Source: Sporolactobacillus sp. THM7-4
GTDB lineage: Bacteria > Bacillota > Bacilli > Bacillales > Sporolactobacillaceae
Assembly (NCBI RefSeq): GCF_004153165.1
Contig: NZ_SEMD01000013.1
Coordinates: 1-64,000 of the forward strand
DNA: 64,000 nt
Reading direction: 5' to 3'
Made by a program: the position numbers and the translations under genes. The notes under the pieces are model-generated. The model made no database searches. It saw only the letters and a list, made by a program, of their open reading frames with translations, and was not told where the DNA came from. Shown one piece after another: positions 9,772 to 19,562 of the stretch (its first letter is position 1; the number at the start of each line of letters is the position of its first letter).

Positions 9772-10023
9772 AGAATAATGAAAACGTGACGAAAAAAATA
9801 GTGACAGCTCATGTCAGGCGTTTTGCCGGCTGCTTTCCGGACAGGTTATCCGGATGGTCTGCTCCCTGAATAAACGGCATTCTGCTATTGAAGCAGTTGC
9901 CTGTGATCGGATGCCGGCCGCTGTCAACAGCCGCGAATGTCTTTCTTTTCAATTTCGACACGAGTGGTATCGTACAATCGAGGTGCTTTCGTCCTTTCAT
10001 GGTGACAGGATGGAAGCTTTTTC
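9772..10023 (+). promoter_or_regulatory. T-box-like tRNA-sensing leader of alaS
   Basis: The leader has a poly-A/AGTGA segment near the start, nested stem-loops (CGGA..TCCG near 9837-9854; GGCA..TGCC around CTGCT-ATTGA-AGCAG near 9877-9901; GCTGT-CA-ACAGC near 9920-9931), then GAGTGGTATCG at 9962-9972 and CTTTCGTCC at 9986-9994, and finally an intrinsic terminator. T-box leaders carry a conserved TGGN that pairs with the tRNA 3' end; here TGGT suits the ACCA of tRNA-Ala. The match to the T-box consensus (AGGGTGGNACCGCG) is only partial, and the specifier codon is not resolved; GCT at 9861-9863 is a candidate. T-box control of alaS is common in Firmicutes. Confidence 0.6.
9985..10022 (+). terminator. 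Leader terminator of the alaS T-box
   Basis: GCTTTCGTCCT (9985-9995) pairs along all 11 positions with AGGATGGAAGC (10007-10017), two of them G-U, and is followed by five T. The 5' arm includes the CGTCC stretch that would be needed for a competing antiterminator, the expected arrangement for a T-box. Confidence 0.75.
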
Positions 10024-10106
10024 ATTTCATCGGCCGTTTGGCACCTGCCTCGAAAATACGGGATACGAGAACGGAAAATTCAGGACAACCGGCGTTTCCT
10101 GCTGTT

Positions 10107-10160
10107 GCACGATAAAAAAGTTGAAAGACGAAGCGGAAAAGCCTTTTTCGTGCACTTTTT
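10107..10160 (+). terminator. Second terminator-like hairpin in the alaS leader
   Basis: GCACGATAAAAAAG (10107-10120) pairs with CTTTTTCGTGC (10143-10153), with a small bulge, and is followed by ACTTTTT. It lies between the T-box terminator and alaS. The rest of 10024-10259 shows no ORF with a ribosome site. It could be a further attenuation point or an RNA processing signal. Confidence 0.4.
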
Positions 10161-10259
10161 ACCCGGTTAGAAAGATAAAATGCAAAGAAGAATGCTCAGC
10201 CGGTACTAAAAGCGTACTTCGTCAGGTTTTCCTGAAAATGAAAGTTGGAGGTACTAGTG

Positions 10260-12905
10260 ATGAAACAGCTCAGTTCATCTGAGGTCAGGCAAATGTTTTT
10301 GGACTTTTTTAAAGGGAAAGGTCACAGTGTTGAGCCAAGTGCTTCATTAATTCCGATCGATGATCCATCGCTGCTTTGGATTAACAGCGGGGTCGCAACA
10401 CTGAAAAAGTATTTTGACGGCCGTGTCGTTCCCCGGAATCCGCGTATCTGCAACGCACAGAAAGCGATTCGGACGAATGATATTGAAAATGTCGGTTACA
10501 CGGCGCGGCATCATACATTTTTCGAAATGCTCGGAAACTTTTCGATCGGTGACTATTTTAAGGAAGAAGCGATTACGTGGGCCTGGGAGTTTCTGACGAG
10601 TCCGGACTGGATTGCTTTTGATCCTGATAAACTATCGGTAACGATTCACCCGAAGGACGACGAGGCGTACAGGCTCTGGCATGACAAAATTGGCATACCG
10701 GAAAACCGGATTATCAAGCTGGAACATAATTTCTGGGATATCGGTGAAGGCCCGAGCGGACCGAATACAGAAATATTTTATGATCGCGGAGAAGTTTTCG
10801 GAAATGATCCGGACGATCCCGAACTGTATCCTGGCGGCGAAAATGAACGTTATCTTGAAGTCTGGAATCTTGTGTTCTCACAATATAACCACAATCCGGA
10901 CGGCAGCTATACGCCGTTACCGAAGAAAAATATTGATACCGGGATGGGTCTTGAACGGATGGTCAGCGTCATTCAGAATGCGGAGACCAACTTCGATACC
11001 GACCTTTTTCTCCCGATTATTCATAAAATCGAAGAAATTTCCGGGAAGAACTATCAGAAAGGGAACCCGAACACAGCATTTAAGGTAATCGCCGATCATG
11101 CAAGGACGGTTTCCTTTGCCATCGCGGACGGTGCCCTCCCGTCCAATGAAGGAAGGGGTTATGTTCTGCGCCGGTTAATCCGCCGGGCTGTCCGTTATGC
11201 CATGGATCTGGGCATTAATAAACCATTCCTGTTTGAACTGGTGCCAATTGTTGCAGATATTATGAAAGATTACTACAAAGAGGTCCTGGAAAAAACGCCA
11301 TTTGTTCAGCAGGTTGTCCGCCGGGAAGAAGAACGGTTCCACGAAACCATTCATGAAGGAATGGCGATTCTGAATGAACAGATAACGTCTGCAAAGGCGG
11401 AGAATAAAAAACAGCTTTCCGGCAGCGACGTATTTAAATTGTATGACACGTTTGGCTTTCCTGTTGAGCTGACTGAGGAATATGCCAGAAAGGCAGGTCT
11501 CAGTGTCGATCAGAAAGGCTTTGAGCGGGAACTCGGCCAGCAGAGGGAGAGAGCAAGAGCTGCACGGCACAATCAGAAGTCAATGCAGGTTCAGAGTGCA
11601 ACGCTGCGCAATATAACTGCTGAAAGTGAATTTGCAGGATATAATCAGTTTGTTATCGACGGTGCCCGTGTGATCGCGATTGTCAAAGACAATAAAAGTG
11701 AAGAAAGCGCCTCGGAGGGTGAAGAGGTTCAGCTGATGCTGGACCGGACTCCGTTTTACGCGGAAAGCGGAGGACAGGTCGCTGATACCGGCCGAATCAT
11801 TACAGCGGATCAATCGGTCCTTTATGTTAAAGATGTTCAGAAGGCACCGAACGGACAGAATCTTCATACCTGTCTGATAGAAAACGGCCGGATCCGTCTT
11901 GGAGACCGGGTAAAGGCGGTGATTGATAAAGAAAAGCGGCTTTCCGCTCAGAAAAATCATACGGCGACACACCTGTTACATCAGGCGCTTAAAGATACAC
12001 TGGGGGAACACGTTAATCAGGCAGGTTCTTACGTTTCTCCCGACCGGCTGCGATTTGATTTTTCGCATTTCGGGCAGGTTACTGAAGAAGAGCTGGAAAA
12101 AATTGAAAGAATTGTAAATGAAAAGATTTGGGAACAGCTGCCGGTTACAACGACTGAAATGCCGATTGATCAGGCCAAAGCGCTTGGAGCAATGGCTCTG
12201 TTCGGCGAAAAATATGGGAAGATCGTTCGGGTGGTCAAGAGCGGAGACTACAGTCTGGAACTTTGCGGCGGCTGTCATGTCGGAAATACGTCTGAAATTG
12301 GTCTGTTTACGATCGTATCGGAAAGCGGAATCGGCGCGGGCACTCGCCGTATCGAAGCACTGACGGGTAAGAGGGCCTATGAGAAGATGGATAAGGAAAG
12401 GCAGGAGCTGAAAAACATCGGTAAACTGCTTAAAGTATCGACTGATCAGATTCCCGAACGCCTTGAAGTACTCCAGCAGCAAATCAAAGACCTGGAAAAA
12501 GAACGCACCGCACTGATGGCCAGGTTCAGTCATGCAAAAACCAATGAGCTGGAACAGTCGGTCAGGAAGGCAGCCGGCGTTTCCTACATCGCTGAAAAAG
12601 TAGAAGCGATGGATATGAATCAACTCAGAACGATGGCCGATGAATTAAAAGAGCATTTCCATTCGTTGATCGTGGTCCTTGCCTCTGTTCAGGACGGCAA
12701 AGTCAACATGGTTTCAGGAGTGACTAAGGATCTGACAGCGAAAGGTTTTCATGCGGGAAAAATCATCAAGGAAGTTGCCGCACGCTGCGGAGGCGGGGGC
12801 GGCGGCCGTCCGGATATGGCCCAGGCAGGCGGCAGAAAACCGGAAAAAGTCGCGGATGCTCTTGGAGCCGTGGCCGATCTGATTGAAAAAACTACTGCAG
12901 TCTGA
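10260..12905 (+). CDS. alaS: Alanyl-tRNA synthetase
   Basis: AlaRS charges tRNA-Ala and edits mischarged Ser/Gly. The class II catalytic core starts at the N-terminus ([19 protein letters not shown]). The editing domain has its zinc site HTATHLLH and ELCGGCHV, and the C-terminal C-Ala domain carries [17 protein letters not shown]. Length 881 is normal. The ATG at 10260 is set by GGAGG with about eight bases of spacing; in-frame TTG and GTG codons lie just upstream. The gene is led by a T-box-like leader and followed by ireB, ruvX and yrzB, the conserved order. Confidence 0.97.
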   Translation: MKQLSSSEVRQMFLDFFKGKGHSVEPSASLIPIDDPSLLWINSGVATLKKYFDGRVVPRNPRICNAQKAIRTNDIENVGYTARHHTFFEMLGNFSIGDYFKEEAITWAWEFLTSPDWIAFDPDKLSVTIHPKDDEAYRLWHDKIGIPENRIIKLEHNFWDIGEGPSGPNTEIFYDRGEVFGNDPDDPELYPGGENERYLEVWNLVFSQYNHNPDGSYTPLPKKNIDTGMGLERMVSVIQNAETNFDTDLFLPIIHKIEEISGKNYQKGNPNTAFKVIADHARTVSFAIADGALPSNEGRGYVLRRLIRRAVRYAMDLGINKPFLFELVPIVADIMKDYYKEVLEKTPFVQQVVRREEERFHETIHEGMAILNEQITSAKAENKKQLSGSDVFKLYDTFGFPVELTEEYARKAGLSVDQKGFERELGQQRERARAARHNQKSMQVQSATLRNITAESEFAGYNQFVIDGARVIAIVKDNKSEESASEGEEVQLMLDRTPFYAESGGQVADTGRIITADQSVLYVKDVQKAPNGQNLHTCLIENGRIRLGDRVKAVIDKEKRLSAQKNHTATHLLHQALKDTLGEHVNQAGSYVSPDRLRFDFSHFGQVTEEELEKIERIVNEKIWEQLPVTTTEMPIDQAKALGAMALFGEKYGKIVRVVKSGDYSLELCGGCHVGNTSEIGLFTIVSESGIGAGTRRIEALTGKRAYEKMDKERQELKNIGKLLKVSTDQIPERLEVLQQQIKDLEKERTALMARFSHAKTNELEQSVRKAAGVSYIAEKVEAMDMNQLRTMADELKEHFHSLIVVLASVQDGKVNMVSGVTKDLTAKGFHAGKIIKEVAARCGGGGGGRPDMAQAGGRKPEKVADALGAVADLIEKTTAV

Positions 12906-12947
12906 GCAGGTTAAACGTCATTTATATGAGCCATCAGGATTGAGGGG

Positions 12948-13214
12948 ATGATGAAATTGGATAAAACAATGAAATTCAATTTTGATGAACAAGGTCAGCA
13001 CGATGCACGTGAAGTCTTGTTTCAGGTCTATGATGCCCTCGAAGAAAAAGGCTATAATCCAATCAATCAGATTGTGGGCTATTTGTTGTCCGGCGATCCG
13101 GCTTACATTCCGAGGCACAAAGATGCCCGAAAGCTGATTCGCCGTATTGAGAGAGATGAAATTATCGAAGAACTGGTCACATTTTATCTTAAGGAGAAGT
13201 GGAATAAGGAATGA
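12948..13214 (+). CDS. ireB: IreB family regulatory phosphoprotein (UPF0297)
   Basis: About 88 residues with the invariant family segment [25 protein letters not shown]. The enterococcal homologue IreB is phosphorylated by the PASTA kinase IreK and affects cephalosporin resistance; B. subtilis has YrzL. The conserved threonine of the N-terminal DKTMKFNF is present. Translation could start at ATG 12948, ATG 12951 or TTG 12957, as GAGGGG directly abuts the first ATG. It overlaps ruvX by four bases (ATGA), so the two are translationally coupled. Confidence 0.92.
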   Translation: MMKLDKTMKFNFDEQGQHDAREVLFQVYDALEEKGYNPINQIVGYLLSGDPAYIPRHKDARKLIRRIERDEIIEELVTFYLKEKWNKE

Positions 13215-13648
13215 GGATTATGGGCCTCGATTTCGGCACGGTGACGGTTGGCGTCGCGGTCAGCGATCCACTCGGTTTTACGGCACAAGGTATTGAAACA
13301 ATAAATTATGTCGAACATAAGAAAAACCTGATGTTTGAACGTTTGACCGATTTAATTGAAAAGTATCAGGTGCAGGCGATTGTTGTCGGTTTACCTAAAG
13401 ATCTGATCGGAACTGAATCCGAACGGGCCGTCGCATCAAGAGCATTTGCGAAAAGCCTGAGGCGCAGATATCGTCTGCCCGTCGACCTTTGGGATGAACG
13501 GCTGACAACAATGGCTGCGGAACGCATTCTTATCGAGGCCGACGTCAGCCGAAAAAAAAGGAAGAAGGTCATCGATAAGGAGGCTGCCGTACTTATTCTG
13601 CAAAGTTATCTCGATAAAAAAAGATTGGAGCAAAAAAGAGATGAGTGA
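13211..13648 (+). CDS. ruvX: RuvX/YqgF family Holliday-junction resolvase-like nuclease
   Basis: The 145-residue RNase H-like fold has the first acidic residue in [16 protein letters not shown], the glycine-rich [13 protein letters not shown], and DERLTT. The family (B. subtilis YrrK, E. coli YqgF) acts in 16S rRNA 5'-end maturation and has been described as a putative resolvase. It overlaps ireB by four bases and yrzB by eight, so ireB-ruvX-yrzB form one translational unit. Confidence 0.93.
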   Translation: MRIMGLDFGTVTVGVAVSDPLGFTAQGIETINYVEHKKNLMFERLTDLIEKYQVQAIVVGLPKDLIGTESERAVASRAFAKSLRRRYRLPVDLWDERLTTMAAERILIEADVSRKKRKKVIDKEAAVLILQSYLDKKRLEQKRDE

Positions 13649-13955
13649 ACACAAGCATTATCCGATCTTTGTACCGAATCAGGAGGAACAGGATCGGATT
13701 ATTATTCCTGATGAGAATGGCGATGAAAATCTGTTCGATGTACTTTTCACCTTTGACGTGCCGGAGACGGACCGTTCGTATGTTGTCGTCACACCTGTAG
13801 AAGAGGAATCAGATCAGTCGGGCGATGATGAGGAAGAAGTATTCGCCTTCAGATATGAAGAGAATGGCGACGAATTTAAACTTTTCCCAATTGACACAGA
13901 CGAAGAATGGGATATGGTTGAGGAAATGATCGACACATTCGGCGAAGAAGATTGA
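13641..13955 (+). CDS. yrzB: DUF1292 protein (YrzB-like)
   Basis: A very acidic 104-residue protein with the family features [20 protein letters not shown] and EVFAFRYEE...[18 protein letters not shown]. It is conserved downstream of ruvX in Firmicutes; the function is unknown. It overlaps the ruvX end by eight bases and is followed by a strong terminator, so it is the last gene of the alaS unit. Confidence 0.9.
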   Translation: MSEHKHYPIFVPNQEEQDRIIIPDENGDENLFDVLFTFDVPETDRSYVVVTPVEEESDQSGDDEEEVFAFRYEENGDEFKLFPIDTDEEWDMVEEMIDTFGEED

Positions 13956-13973
13956 ACAGAAATAAGTGAACGG

Positions 13974-13998
13974 CCCTTGTGTACACGAGGGTTTTTTT
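13974..13998 (+). terminator. Terminator of the alaS-ireB-ruvX-yrzB unit
   Basis: CCCTTGTG and CACGAGGG pair around a short TA centre and are followed by seven T (from 13992). Confidence 0.8.
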
Positions 13999-14062
13999 AT
14001 ACATATCGGGGCAAGCTCAGACTGCGTCATGTTCCTGGCCGGTAATATTTCAGAATAGGACG

Positions 14063-14098
14063 CTTGCCGATTACGTAAACCTTGCCGATTACGTAAAC
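14063..14098 (+). repeat. Perfect 18-bp tandem duplication upstream of mltG
   Basis: CTTGCCGATTACGTAAAC occurs at 14063-14080 and again at 14081-14098 with no mismatch and no gap. Each copy contains the palindrome TTACGTAA. The repeat ends about 45 bases before the likely mltG -10 box, a position open to an activator or repressor site. Confidence 0.9.
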
Positions 14099-14126
14099 AG
14101 GGTCATATCCTGTCGAAAAAGAAGAC

Positions 14127-14149
14127 TTTTTGAACACTTAGTGTATAAT
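14127..14149 (+). promoter_or_regulatory. Probable mltG promoter (-10 only)
   Basis: TATAAT at 14144-14149 lies 36 bases before the mltG start. No recognisable -35 is found at 14121-14126 (GAAGAC), so an activator may be required. A transcript from here would begin near 14156, ruling out the in-frame start at 14152. Confidence 0.4.
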
Positions 14150-14184
14150 GGATGAGGTACTCTTGGAAGGGAGAAGCTCATAGG

Positions 14185-15252
14185 ATGCGAAGGCGTTTAG
14201 TGATTATTACGGCGAGTATTTTGATCGTCGTATTTGCTTTTTCGGCATGGGGATTTTCGTATTACACGGGACTTCTGAAACCGATTGATCCGCACAACAC
14301 AAAACCTGTTGCCGTTACGATTCCAACCGGTTCTTCGCTGAAGGATGTCGGACGGATTCTCGAAGAAAAAGGCCTGGTCAGAAAGGCGTGGGCCATTGAA
14401 TTTTATGCAAGATGGAATCATCTGAACCAGTATCGCTCAGGAATCTATACGTTTAACCGATCGATGTCTGCCCTGGACCTGATTAACGACTTAAAATACG
14501 GCCGACACAAACAGATTATACGGGTCGTGGATGTTCGTCAGGGTATGTGGGTCGAGGAAATTGCCGGTCAGATGGCAAAAGCCGCAGGGGAAAGCAGGCA
14601 GGCGGTATTAAAAAAACTGAGCGATCCTTTATACATCAGAAATCACTATATGAAAAAGTTTCCGTTTTTAAAACAGGATATTTTTGCAAAAGGTGTAAAA
14701 TATCCATTAGAAGGTTATCTCGCCCCGGGAATTTATAAGTTTAAAAAGGATCATGTCACATTGGATTTGATGGTTGACAAAATGTTGGACAAGACGGAAA
14801 AAACGATTTCCCGTTTAAATCCGAAAATTTCTTCCAGCCCGCTCGGCTCGATTCACCGAATTCTGACCATGGCTTCGCTTGTCGAACAGGAAGCGCCGGG
14901 GGCGAAAGACCGAAAGCGGATTGCAGGGGTTTTCTACAACAGGCTGAAAAAAAACATGAGACTCCAGACTGATCCTTCGGTTGCTTACGGTCAGCAAAGG
15001 AGGATCCAGGCATATACTCACAAGGATTTGCAGACGGACACGCCCTATAACACATATACTCGTGCGGGTTTGACGGCGGGGCCGATAGGCAGTCCGTCAA
15101 TCGACGCGATTGAGGCGGTTCTTGATCCGATCCGTTCAAAGAATCTTTATTTCTATGCACGTCCGAACGGCCAGATTTTTTACTCAAAAACGTATGCCGA
15201 ACATCAGGCAATCGTATCAAAATACCGCCATGAATGGGCAAGTCAGTCATAA
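14185..15252 (+). CDS. mltG: Endolytic murein transglycosylase
   Basis: MltG cuts nascent glycan strands at the membrane during peptidoglycan synthesis. One N-terminal membrane segment (VIITASILIVVFAFSAWGF, about residues 5-24) is followed by a LysM-like domain and the YceG catalytic domain, with the catalytic glutamate in MASLVEQEAP and the conserved NTYTRAGLTAGPIGSPS. Length 355 is typical. The start ATG has GGAAGGGAG upstream; the frame runs back to 14152, but that would precede the likely transcription start. B. subtilis orthologue YrrL has the same neighbours. Confidence 0.94.
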   Translation: MRRRLVIITASILIVVFAFSAWGFSYYTGLLKPIDPHNTKPVAVTIPTGSSLKDVGRILEEKGLVRKAWAIEFYARWNHLNQYRSGIYTFNRSMSALDLINDLKYGRHKQIIRVVDVRQGMWVEEIAGQMAKAAGESRQAVLKKLSDPLYIRNHYMKKFPFLKQDIFAKGVKYPLEGYLAPGIYKFKKDHVTLDLMVDKMLDKTEKTISRLNPKISSSPLGSIHRILTMASLVEQEAPGAKDRKRIAGVFYNRLKKNMRLQTDPSVAYGQQRRIQAYTHKDLQTDTPYNTYTRAGLTAGPIGSPSIDAIEAVLDPIRSKNLYFYARPNGQIFYSKTYAEHQAIVSKYRHEWASQS

Positions 15253-15293
15253 ATGAAGAAAGAACAGGTGTAATATAAGGAGAGAAAAGAAGA

Positions 15294-15986
15294 TTGACCG
15301 ATTTTAAGAAGTTATCGGAATACGCGGATGCTTTTACAAATACGGAGAATGAAGTCCTCCGGAAAATGGAAGATAAAGCGCGGCAGGTCTATATTCCGAT
15401 CATGCAGCCTTCAGCGATTGCCTTCCTGCAGCAGCTGATTAAATGGCAAAAGGCGAAACGCATCCTGGAACTGGGCACTGCAATTGGCTATTCGGCCATA
15501 AAAATGAGAATAGCTGCAGGACCCGGCGCCAGAATCCTGACGATCGAACGGGATCCCGAAATGATCAGGGAGGCTGCACAAAACATAAAAAAACTGTCTT
15601 ACGACAGATCGATCCATATCGTTGCCGGCGATGCGACAGAAGAGCTGCCCGCCGTTGTCGAGTCCGCACCCTACGATTTAATCCTGATGGACGCGGCCAA
15701 GGCACAATATGAACGGTTATTTCCCAGATATGCCCGGCTGTTAAAGCCGGAGGGGATCATTGTAACGGATAACGTCTTTTTTCACGGGCTTGTCTGCGAC
15801 ATGGATCAGGTGAAAAAGAAGCAGCTGCACAGGCTGGTTGTTAAAGTGGATCATTACAATCACTTCCTTTCGGAAAAAAGCGAGTTTGATACTGTTTTTC
15901 TTACCGTTGGCGATGGACTTGCTGTCAGTACTAAAAAACCGGTCTCAGAAGAAGCTGATCAAACGAATGGAGGAAGATTAAAATGA
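15294..15986 (+). CDS. trmR: tRNA 5-hydroxyuridine methyltransferase
   Basis: A class I SAM-dependent O-methyltransferase with motif [16 protein letters not shown] near residue 52 and [11 protein letters not shown]. The B. subtilis orthologue YrrM (TrmR) turns 5-hydroxyuridine-34 into 5-methoxyuridine in tRNA. It starts with TTG after AAGGAGAG. It overlaps udk by four bases. In B. subtilis the genes for the hydroxylation step (yrrN, yrrO) lie between trmR and udk; they are absent here. Confidence 0.88.
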   Translation: MTDFKKLSEYADAFTNTENEVLRKMEDKARQVYIPIMQPSAIAFLQQLIKWQKAKRILELGTAIGYSAIKMRIAAGPGARILTIERDPEMIREAAQNIKKLSYDRSIHIVAGDATEELPAVVESAPYDLILMDAAKAQYERLFPRYARLLKPEGIIVTDNVFFHGLVCDMDQVKKKQLHRLVVKVDHYNHFLSEKSEFDTVFLTVGDGLAVSTKKPVSEEADQTNGGRLK

Positions 15987-16627
15987 ACAGAAGAAAGCCG
16001 GTTGTGATCGGAGTAGCCGGAGGATCAGGATCAGGAAAGACAACCGTTACTAAGGAAATCTATCGGTGTTTTCCGGATAAGTCGATTGCGGTTATCCAGC
16101 AAGACGCGTATTATAAAGCACAGGATGACAAACCTTTTGAAGAGCGTCTGTTGACAAACTACGATCATCCTCTGGCATTTGACACTGATCTGCTGATTAC
16201 TCATATAAAGGAACTGCTGCAGTTTCATTCGATAAAAAAACCGGTGTATGACTATACAGTCCATACAAGATCTGATAAAATTGTACCCGTCGAACCAAAA
16301 GATGTCATTATTCTGGAAGGGATACTGATTCTTGAAGATAAACGGCTCCGTGACTTGATGGATATCAAGGTCTTTGTAGATACGGACTCGGATCTCCGGA
16401 TTATCCGGCGTCTTCTGCGTGATACGGAAGAACGTGGACGGAGTGTCGAATCGGTTATCAATCAGTATCTGACAGTTGTCCGGCCCATGCATCTGCAATT
16501 CGTGGAGCCGACGAGGCGATACGCCGATATTATTATTCCTGAAGGCGGACAGAATACGGTGGCCATTGATTTAATGGCAACGAAAATCCGTTTTGTCCTG
16601 GAGCACGCGGATGCACCGTTTTTTTAG
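15983..16627 (+). CDS. udk: Uridine/cytidine kinase
   Basis: Udk phosphorylates uridine and cytidine to the monophosphates in pyrimidine salvage. The P-loop [12 protein letters not shown] is at residues 9-20, followed by the substrate segment QQDAYYK and YDHPLAFD. It is 214 residues long, the family's usual length. It overlaps trmR by four bases, so translation is probably coupled. Confidence 0.96.
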   Translation: MNRRKPVVIGVAGGSGSGKTTVTKEIYRCFPDKSIAVIQQDAYYKAQDDKPFEERLLTNYDHPLAFDTDLLITHIKELLQFHSIKKPVYDYTVHTRSDKIVPVEPKDVIILEGILILEDKRLRDLMDIKVFVDTDSDLRIIRRLLRDTEERGRSVESVINQYLTVVRPMHLQFVEPTRRYADIIIPEGGQNTVAIDLMATKIRFVLEHADAPFF

Positions 16628-16762
16628 CCGAGTCGATTAAAGAGTGTGCAATCAAATCACGTTTTGCAGGTTCTGCAATCAGGGAAGAAAATGACCGACT
16701 TACTGAGAATAATGAATTTATAAAAAGCATAGGGATAAAACTATACAGGAGCGTGAGTTTTG

Positions 16763-17233
16763 ATGGCGGAAAAACTTCACTATATGACTGTTGAAGGAAA
16801 GGCAAAGCTGGAACACGAACTGGAATACTTGAAAACGGAAAAGCGTAAGGAAGTTGTTGAAAGAATCAAAATAGCCCGTGGTTTCGGGGATCTTTCCGAA
16901 AACTCCGAGTACGACGCGGCGAAAGACGAGCAGGCATTTGTTGAAGCCCGTATTCAGCAGCTTGAACAAATGATCCGAAATTCAGTCATTATTACAGACG
17001 ATGAAACAACCGATGTAGTAAAGATCGGAAAATCGGTCACTTTTAAAGAACTTCCTGACGGTGAAGAAGAAACCTATCAGATAGTCGGAAGCGCGGAATC
17101 CGATCCTTTTAAAGGAAAAATTTCGAACGATTCACCGATGGCTAAAGGACTGATTGGTCTTTCAGTTGGTGAGGAAGTCAACGTCAACACGCCAGGCGGA
17201 GACATCCGTGTCAAAATATTAAAAGTTGAATGA
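16763..17233 (+). CDS. greA: Transcription elongation factor GreA
   Basis: GreA rescues backtracked RNA polymerase by stimulating cleavage of the nascent RNA. The N-terminal coiled coil has the acidic tip in [16 protein letters not shown], and the C-terminal FKBP-like domain ends [13 protein letters not shown]. The ATG at 16763 follows CAGGAGCGTGAG; an in-frame TTG lies one codon earlier. A terminator follows. Confidence 0.97.
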   Translation: MAEKLHYMTVEGKAKLEHELEYLKTEKRKEVVERIKIARGFGDLSENSEYDAAKDEQAFVEARIQQLEQMIRNSVIITDDETTDVVKIGKSVTFKELPDGEEETYQIVGSAESDPFKGKISNDSPMAKGLIGLSVGEEVNVNTPGGDIRVKILKVE

Positions 17234-17264
17234 CCTGTACAGTTCCCGACATTTAACAGCTACA

Positions 17265-17314
17265 CGCAGTCGGACTGTCGTATGATACTCATGCGGCAGC
17301 CGGATTGCGTTTTT
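17265..17314 (+). terminator. Terminator after greA
   Basis: CGCAGTCGGACTGTC (17265-17279) pairs with GGCAGCCGGATTGCG (17295-17309) with two mismatches and some G-U pairs, followed by TTTTTC and further T runs. The remainder of 17315-17565 holds no ORF with a ribosome site apart from the upstream region of yrrS. Confidence 0.7.
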
Positions 17315-17523
17315 CTTTTGTTTTTTTGCCGGGTGGTGTGGAAAACTGAAGACAGATCATGTCAAGGTTAAAAACAAACTTAACGAGCCTGAGGATAAAA
17401 TCATTCGGACAGACAATATAAGCCGTCGGATGCGAAACGTATTAAACGTGGCATACTGTTTGTCATATATATTTTTAATAAGATCAACGGTATTGGGTAG
17501 ATCACATCCACCGGGGATAAACA

Positions 17524-17532
17524 TGATACAAT
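17524..17532 (+). promoter_or_regulatory. Possible extended -10 promoter of yrrS
   Basis: TG-A-TACAAT lies about 33 bases before the yrrS start. No -35 match was found at the expected place. Confidence 0.35.
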
Positions 17533-17565
17533 GTAAGTGTCTATTCAAAAAAGGAGGATGCATGT

Positions 17566-18177
17566 ATGAGAAAGGTAAGAGGCAATGGGCCATCGTCCCG
17601 CGTCGAACGGCGCAGGTATAAAGCGAATCACTGGCTTAACTGGGCGATTGGCATTGTTTCGCTTTTGATATTGGCGATCGGCTGTATCATCCTCATCTCA
17701 GTTTTTCACTCATCATCAACGGATCAGTCGGCAACGCCTTCTCAATCTGCTTCAAGCACTCAAAATGGTAATCATAACAAGCACTCAAATAATAATCACT
17801 CTTCGTCTGACCCATCCGGAACGGGATCAGGTTCAGATAGCCGTTCGGATAATGGGCAGGTCTCTAACGATGCCGGGTCTCAAACCGGGTCATCTGCTCA
17901 GGACAGCTCTAGCCCGGACACTCAGAGCGCCGACGAGAGCCATCAGGCGTCGTACGATATCGGATCCCCTGACTGGAATGCACAGGTTCAGGCGATTTCC
18001 GAAGCAACCCGTATACCGCAAGACAGCATGACGATCCACTGGCTTGGAAACGGAGGCTCTCCGAACAGCTCGCTTGCCCGTGTTTCACCCAGGGGCAAAC
18101 AGAGTTCTATTTATGTGGTTCATCTCGTATACAGGAATGGTCACTGGCAGGCTGATAATGTAAAGACACCTCAATGA
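17566..18177 (+). CDS. yrrS: YrrS-like membrane-anchored protein (DUF1510)
   Basis: The 203-residue protein has a short basic cytoplasmic tail, one membrane segment (WAIGIVSLLILAIGCIILISVF, about residues 26-47), a long low-complexity Ser/Asn/Gln/Gly/Asp linker (about 50-125) and a folded C-terminal domain (WNAQVQAISEATRIP...YRNGHWQADN). The build and the position after greA match DUF1510 proteins such as B. subtilis YrrS. The neighbouring penicillin-binding protein gene pbpI of B. subtilis is not found here. GGAGG lies upstream of the ATG. Confidence 0.75.
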   Translation: MRKVRGNGPSSRVERRRYKANHWLNWAIGIVSLLILAIGCIILISVFHSSSTDQSATPSQSASSTQNGNHNKHSNNNHSSSDPSGTGSGSDSRSDNGQVSNDAGSQTGSSAQDSSSPDTQSADESHQASYDIGSPDWNAQVQAISEATRIPQDSMTIHWLGNGGSPNSSLARVSPRGKQSSIYVVHLVYRNGHWQADNVKTPQ

Positions 18178-18271
18178 AAGTCTGTGATCGTTTATAAATG
18201 ACTGAGATAAATGTTACCCTGTCTGGTTATAGTCGCTATAAAACAGGTTAATGGATGAGGAGAAGTCGGAC

Positions 18272-18979
18272 ATGAAAATCGGATTAATCGGCGCGATGGA
18301 AGAAGAAATCGCGATTCTGAAAAATAAAATGAAAGAGATGGAGGAGATAGAAGCCGCCCACTGTCACTTCTATGTTGGAAAGCTTGATCACCTGGATACG
18401 ATTTTGCTGCAATCCGGTATTGGAAAAGTGAATGCAGCGATGGGCACTACTTTGCTCATTGACCGTTTTCATCCCGATGTGATCATTAATACGGGTTCTG
18501 CCGGTGGATTGGATCCGAATCTGTCGATTGGTGATGTAGTGATCTCTTCAACAGTCGTTTATCACGATGTGGACGCGACAGCTTTCGGCTATTCTCCCGG
18601 TCAGGTTCCGCAAATGCCCGCCGTTTTTTATCCGGAGGACAGACTGGTAAAGCTGGCCGGAAAAGCCGCCGAAAAGACGCACAGCAGCCATAAGACGGTT
18701 TCAGGTCAGATTGCGACAGGTGACTCTTTTATGTCTGATCCGGAACGAATTAAACGACTGAAATCAGTTTTCCCGGAAATGAAGGCTGTCGAGATGGAAG
18801 CTGCCGCTATTGCTCAGGTTTGTTACCAGTTCGGCATTCCCTTTCTTATTATCCGCTCTCTTTCTGATATCGCCGGAAAAGAGTCGAATTTGTCATTTGA
18901 TCAGTTTCTGGAAACCGCAGCTAAGCATTCTGCACAATTTATATTATCCATATTAGGGGAGATGGATTCTGATGACTGA
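18272..18979 (+). CDS. mtnN: 5'-methylthioadenosine/S-adenosylhomocysteine nucleosidase
   Basis: MtnN splits adenine from S-adenosylhomocysteine and methylthioadenosine, relieving methyltransferase inhibition and supplying S-ribosylhomocysteine. Typical segments are [30 protein letters not shown] and the purine site [13 protein letters not shown]. The start is set by AGGAGAAGTC; the frame extends seven codons upstream. It overlaps luxS by eight bases, so the two consecutive enzymes of the pathway are made together. Confidence 0.96.
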   Translation: MKIGLIGAMEEEIAILKNKMKEMEEIEAAHCHFYVGKLDHLDTILLQSGIGKVNAAMGTTLLIDRFHPDVIINTGSAGGLDPNLSIGDVVISSTVVYHDVDATAFGYSPGQVPQMPAVFYPEDRLVKLAGKAAEKTHSSHKTVSGQIATGDSFMSDPERIKRLKSVFPEMKAVEMEAAAIAQVCYQFGIPFLIIRSLSDIAGKESNLSFDQFLETAAKHSAQFILSILGEMDSDD

Positions 18980-19442
18980 ACAAAAAAGAATGAATGTTGA
19001 AAGCTTTAATCTGGATCATACAAAAGTCAAGGCACCTTATGTCCGCCTTGTTGGTGTGACCGAGGGGATTCATGGGGATAAGATTTACAAATATGATGTA
19101 CGTTTTTGCCAGCCGAACCAGGAACATATGGAAATGCCAGCGCTGCATTCTCTTGAACATTTAATGGCTGAAAATATTCGGAATCATATTGCCAACATTT
19201 TTGACGTCGGGCCGATGGGCTGCCAGACGGGCTTCTACGTATCTATTGTAGATAATGAGAGCTATGATGAAATACTTGACGCCCTCGACAAGACATTGAA
19301 CGATGTACTGAATGCGACAGAAGTGCCGGCTGCAAACTGTTTTCAATGCGGATGGGCGGCAAGCCACGACCTTGAGGGCGCGAAGAAGATCGCACGGAAA
19401 ATGCTTGACCATAAGGACGAATGGAGAGAGGTTTACGCCTGA
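18972..19442 (+). CDS. luxS: S-ribosylhomocysteine lyase
   Basis: LuxS cleaves S-ribosylhomocysteine, the product of MtnN, to homocysteine and DPD, the precursor of autoinducer-2. The metal ligands are visible in [15 protein letters not shown] (HxxEH) and in [16 protein letters not shown]. Length 156 is normal. In B. subtilis luxS is elsewhere on the chromosome and mtnN is followed by mccA-mccB, so the coupling here is a different arrangement. Confidence 0.96.
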   Translation: MTEQKRMNVESFNLDHTKVKAPYVRLVGVTEGIHGDKIYKYDVRFCQPNQEHMEMPALHSLEHLMAENIRNHIANIFDVGPMGCQTGFYVSIVDNESYDEILDALDKTLNDVLNATEVPAANCFQCGWAASHDLEGAKKIARKMLDHKDEWREVYA

Positions 19443-19474
19443 ACCAGCTCTTGTTCCAATGATCCACATCTTAT

Positions 19475-19496
19475 GCCCGGCCTCGCCGGGCGTTTT
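19475..19496 (+). terminator. Terminator after luxS
   Basis: GCCCGGC (19475-19481) and GCCGGGC (19485-19491) form a perfect seven-pair stem with loop CTC, then GTTTTC. The T run is short. Confidence 0.7.
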
Positions 19497-19562
19497 CACT
19501 TGTTCTAATAATTACCTTTTCCTTTTACCGATTGGTCATGTTAAAGTGAAGGGTGGAGGGGA

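Noticed and set aside
9854-10282. 142-codon plus-strand frame in the alaS leader
   Set aside because: It covers the structured leader and both terminator-like hairpins, has no ribosome site and runs into alaS in another frame.
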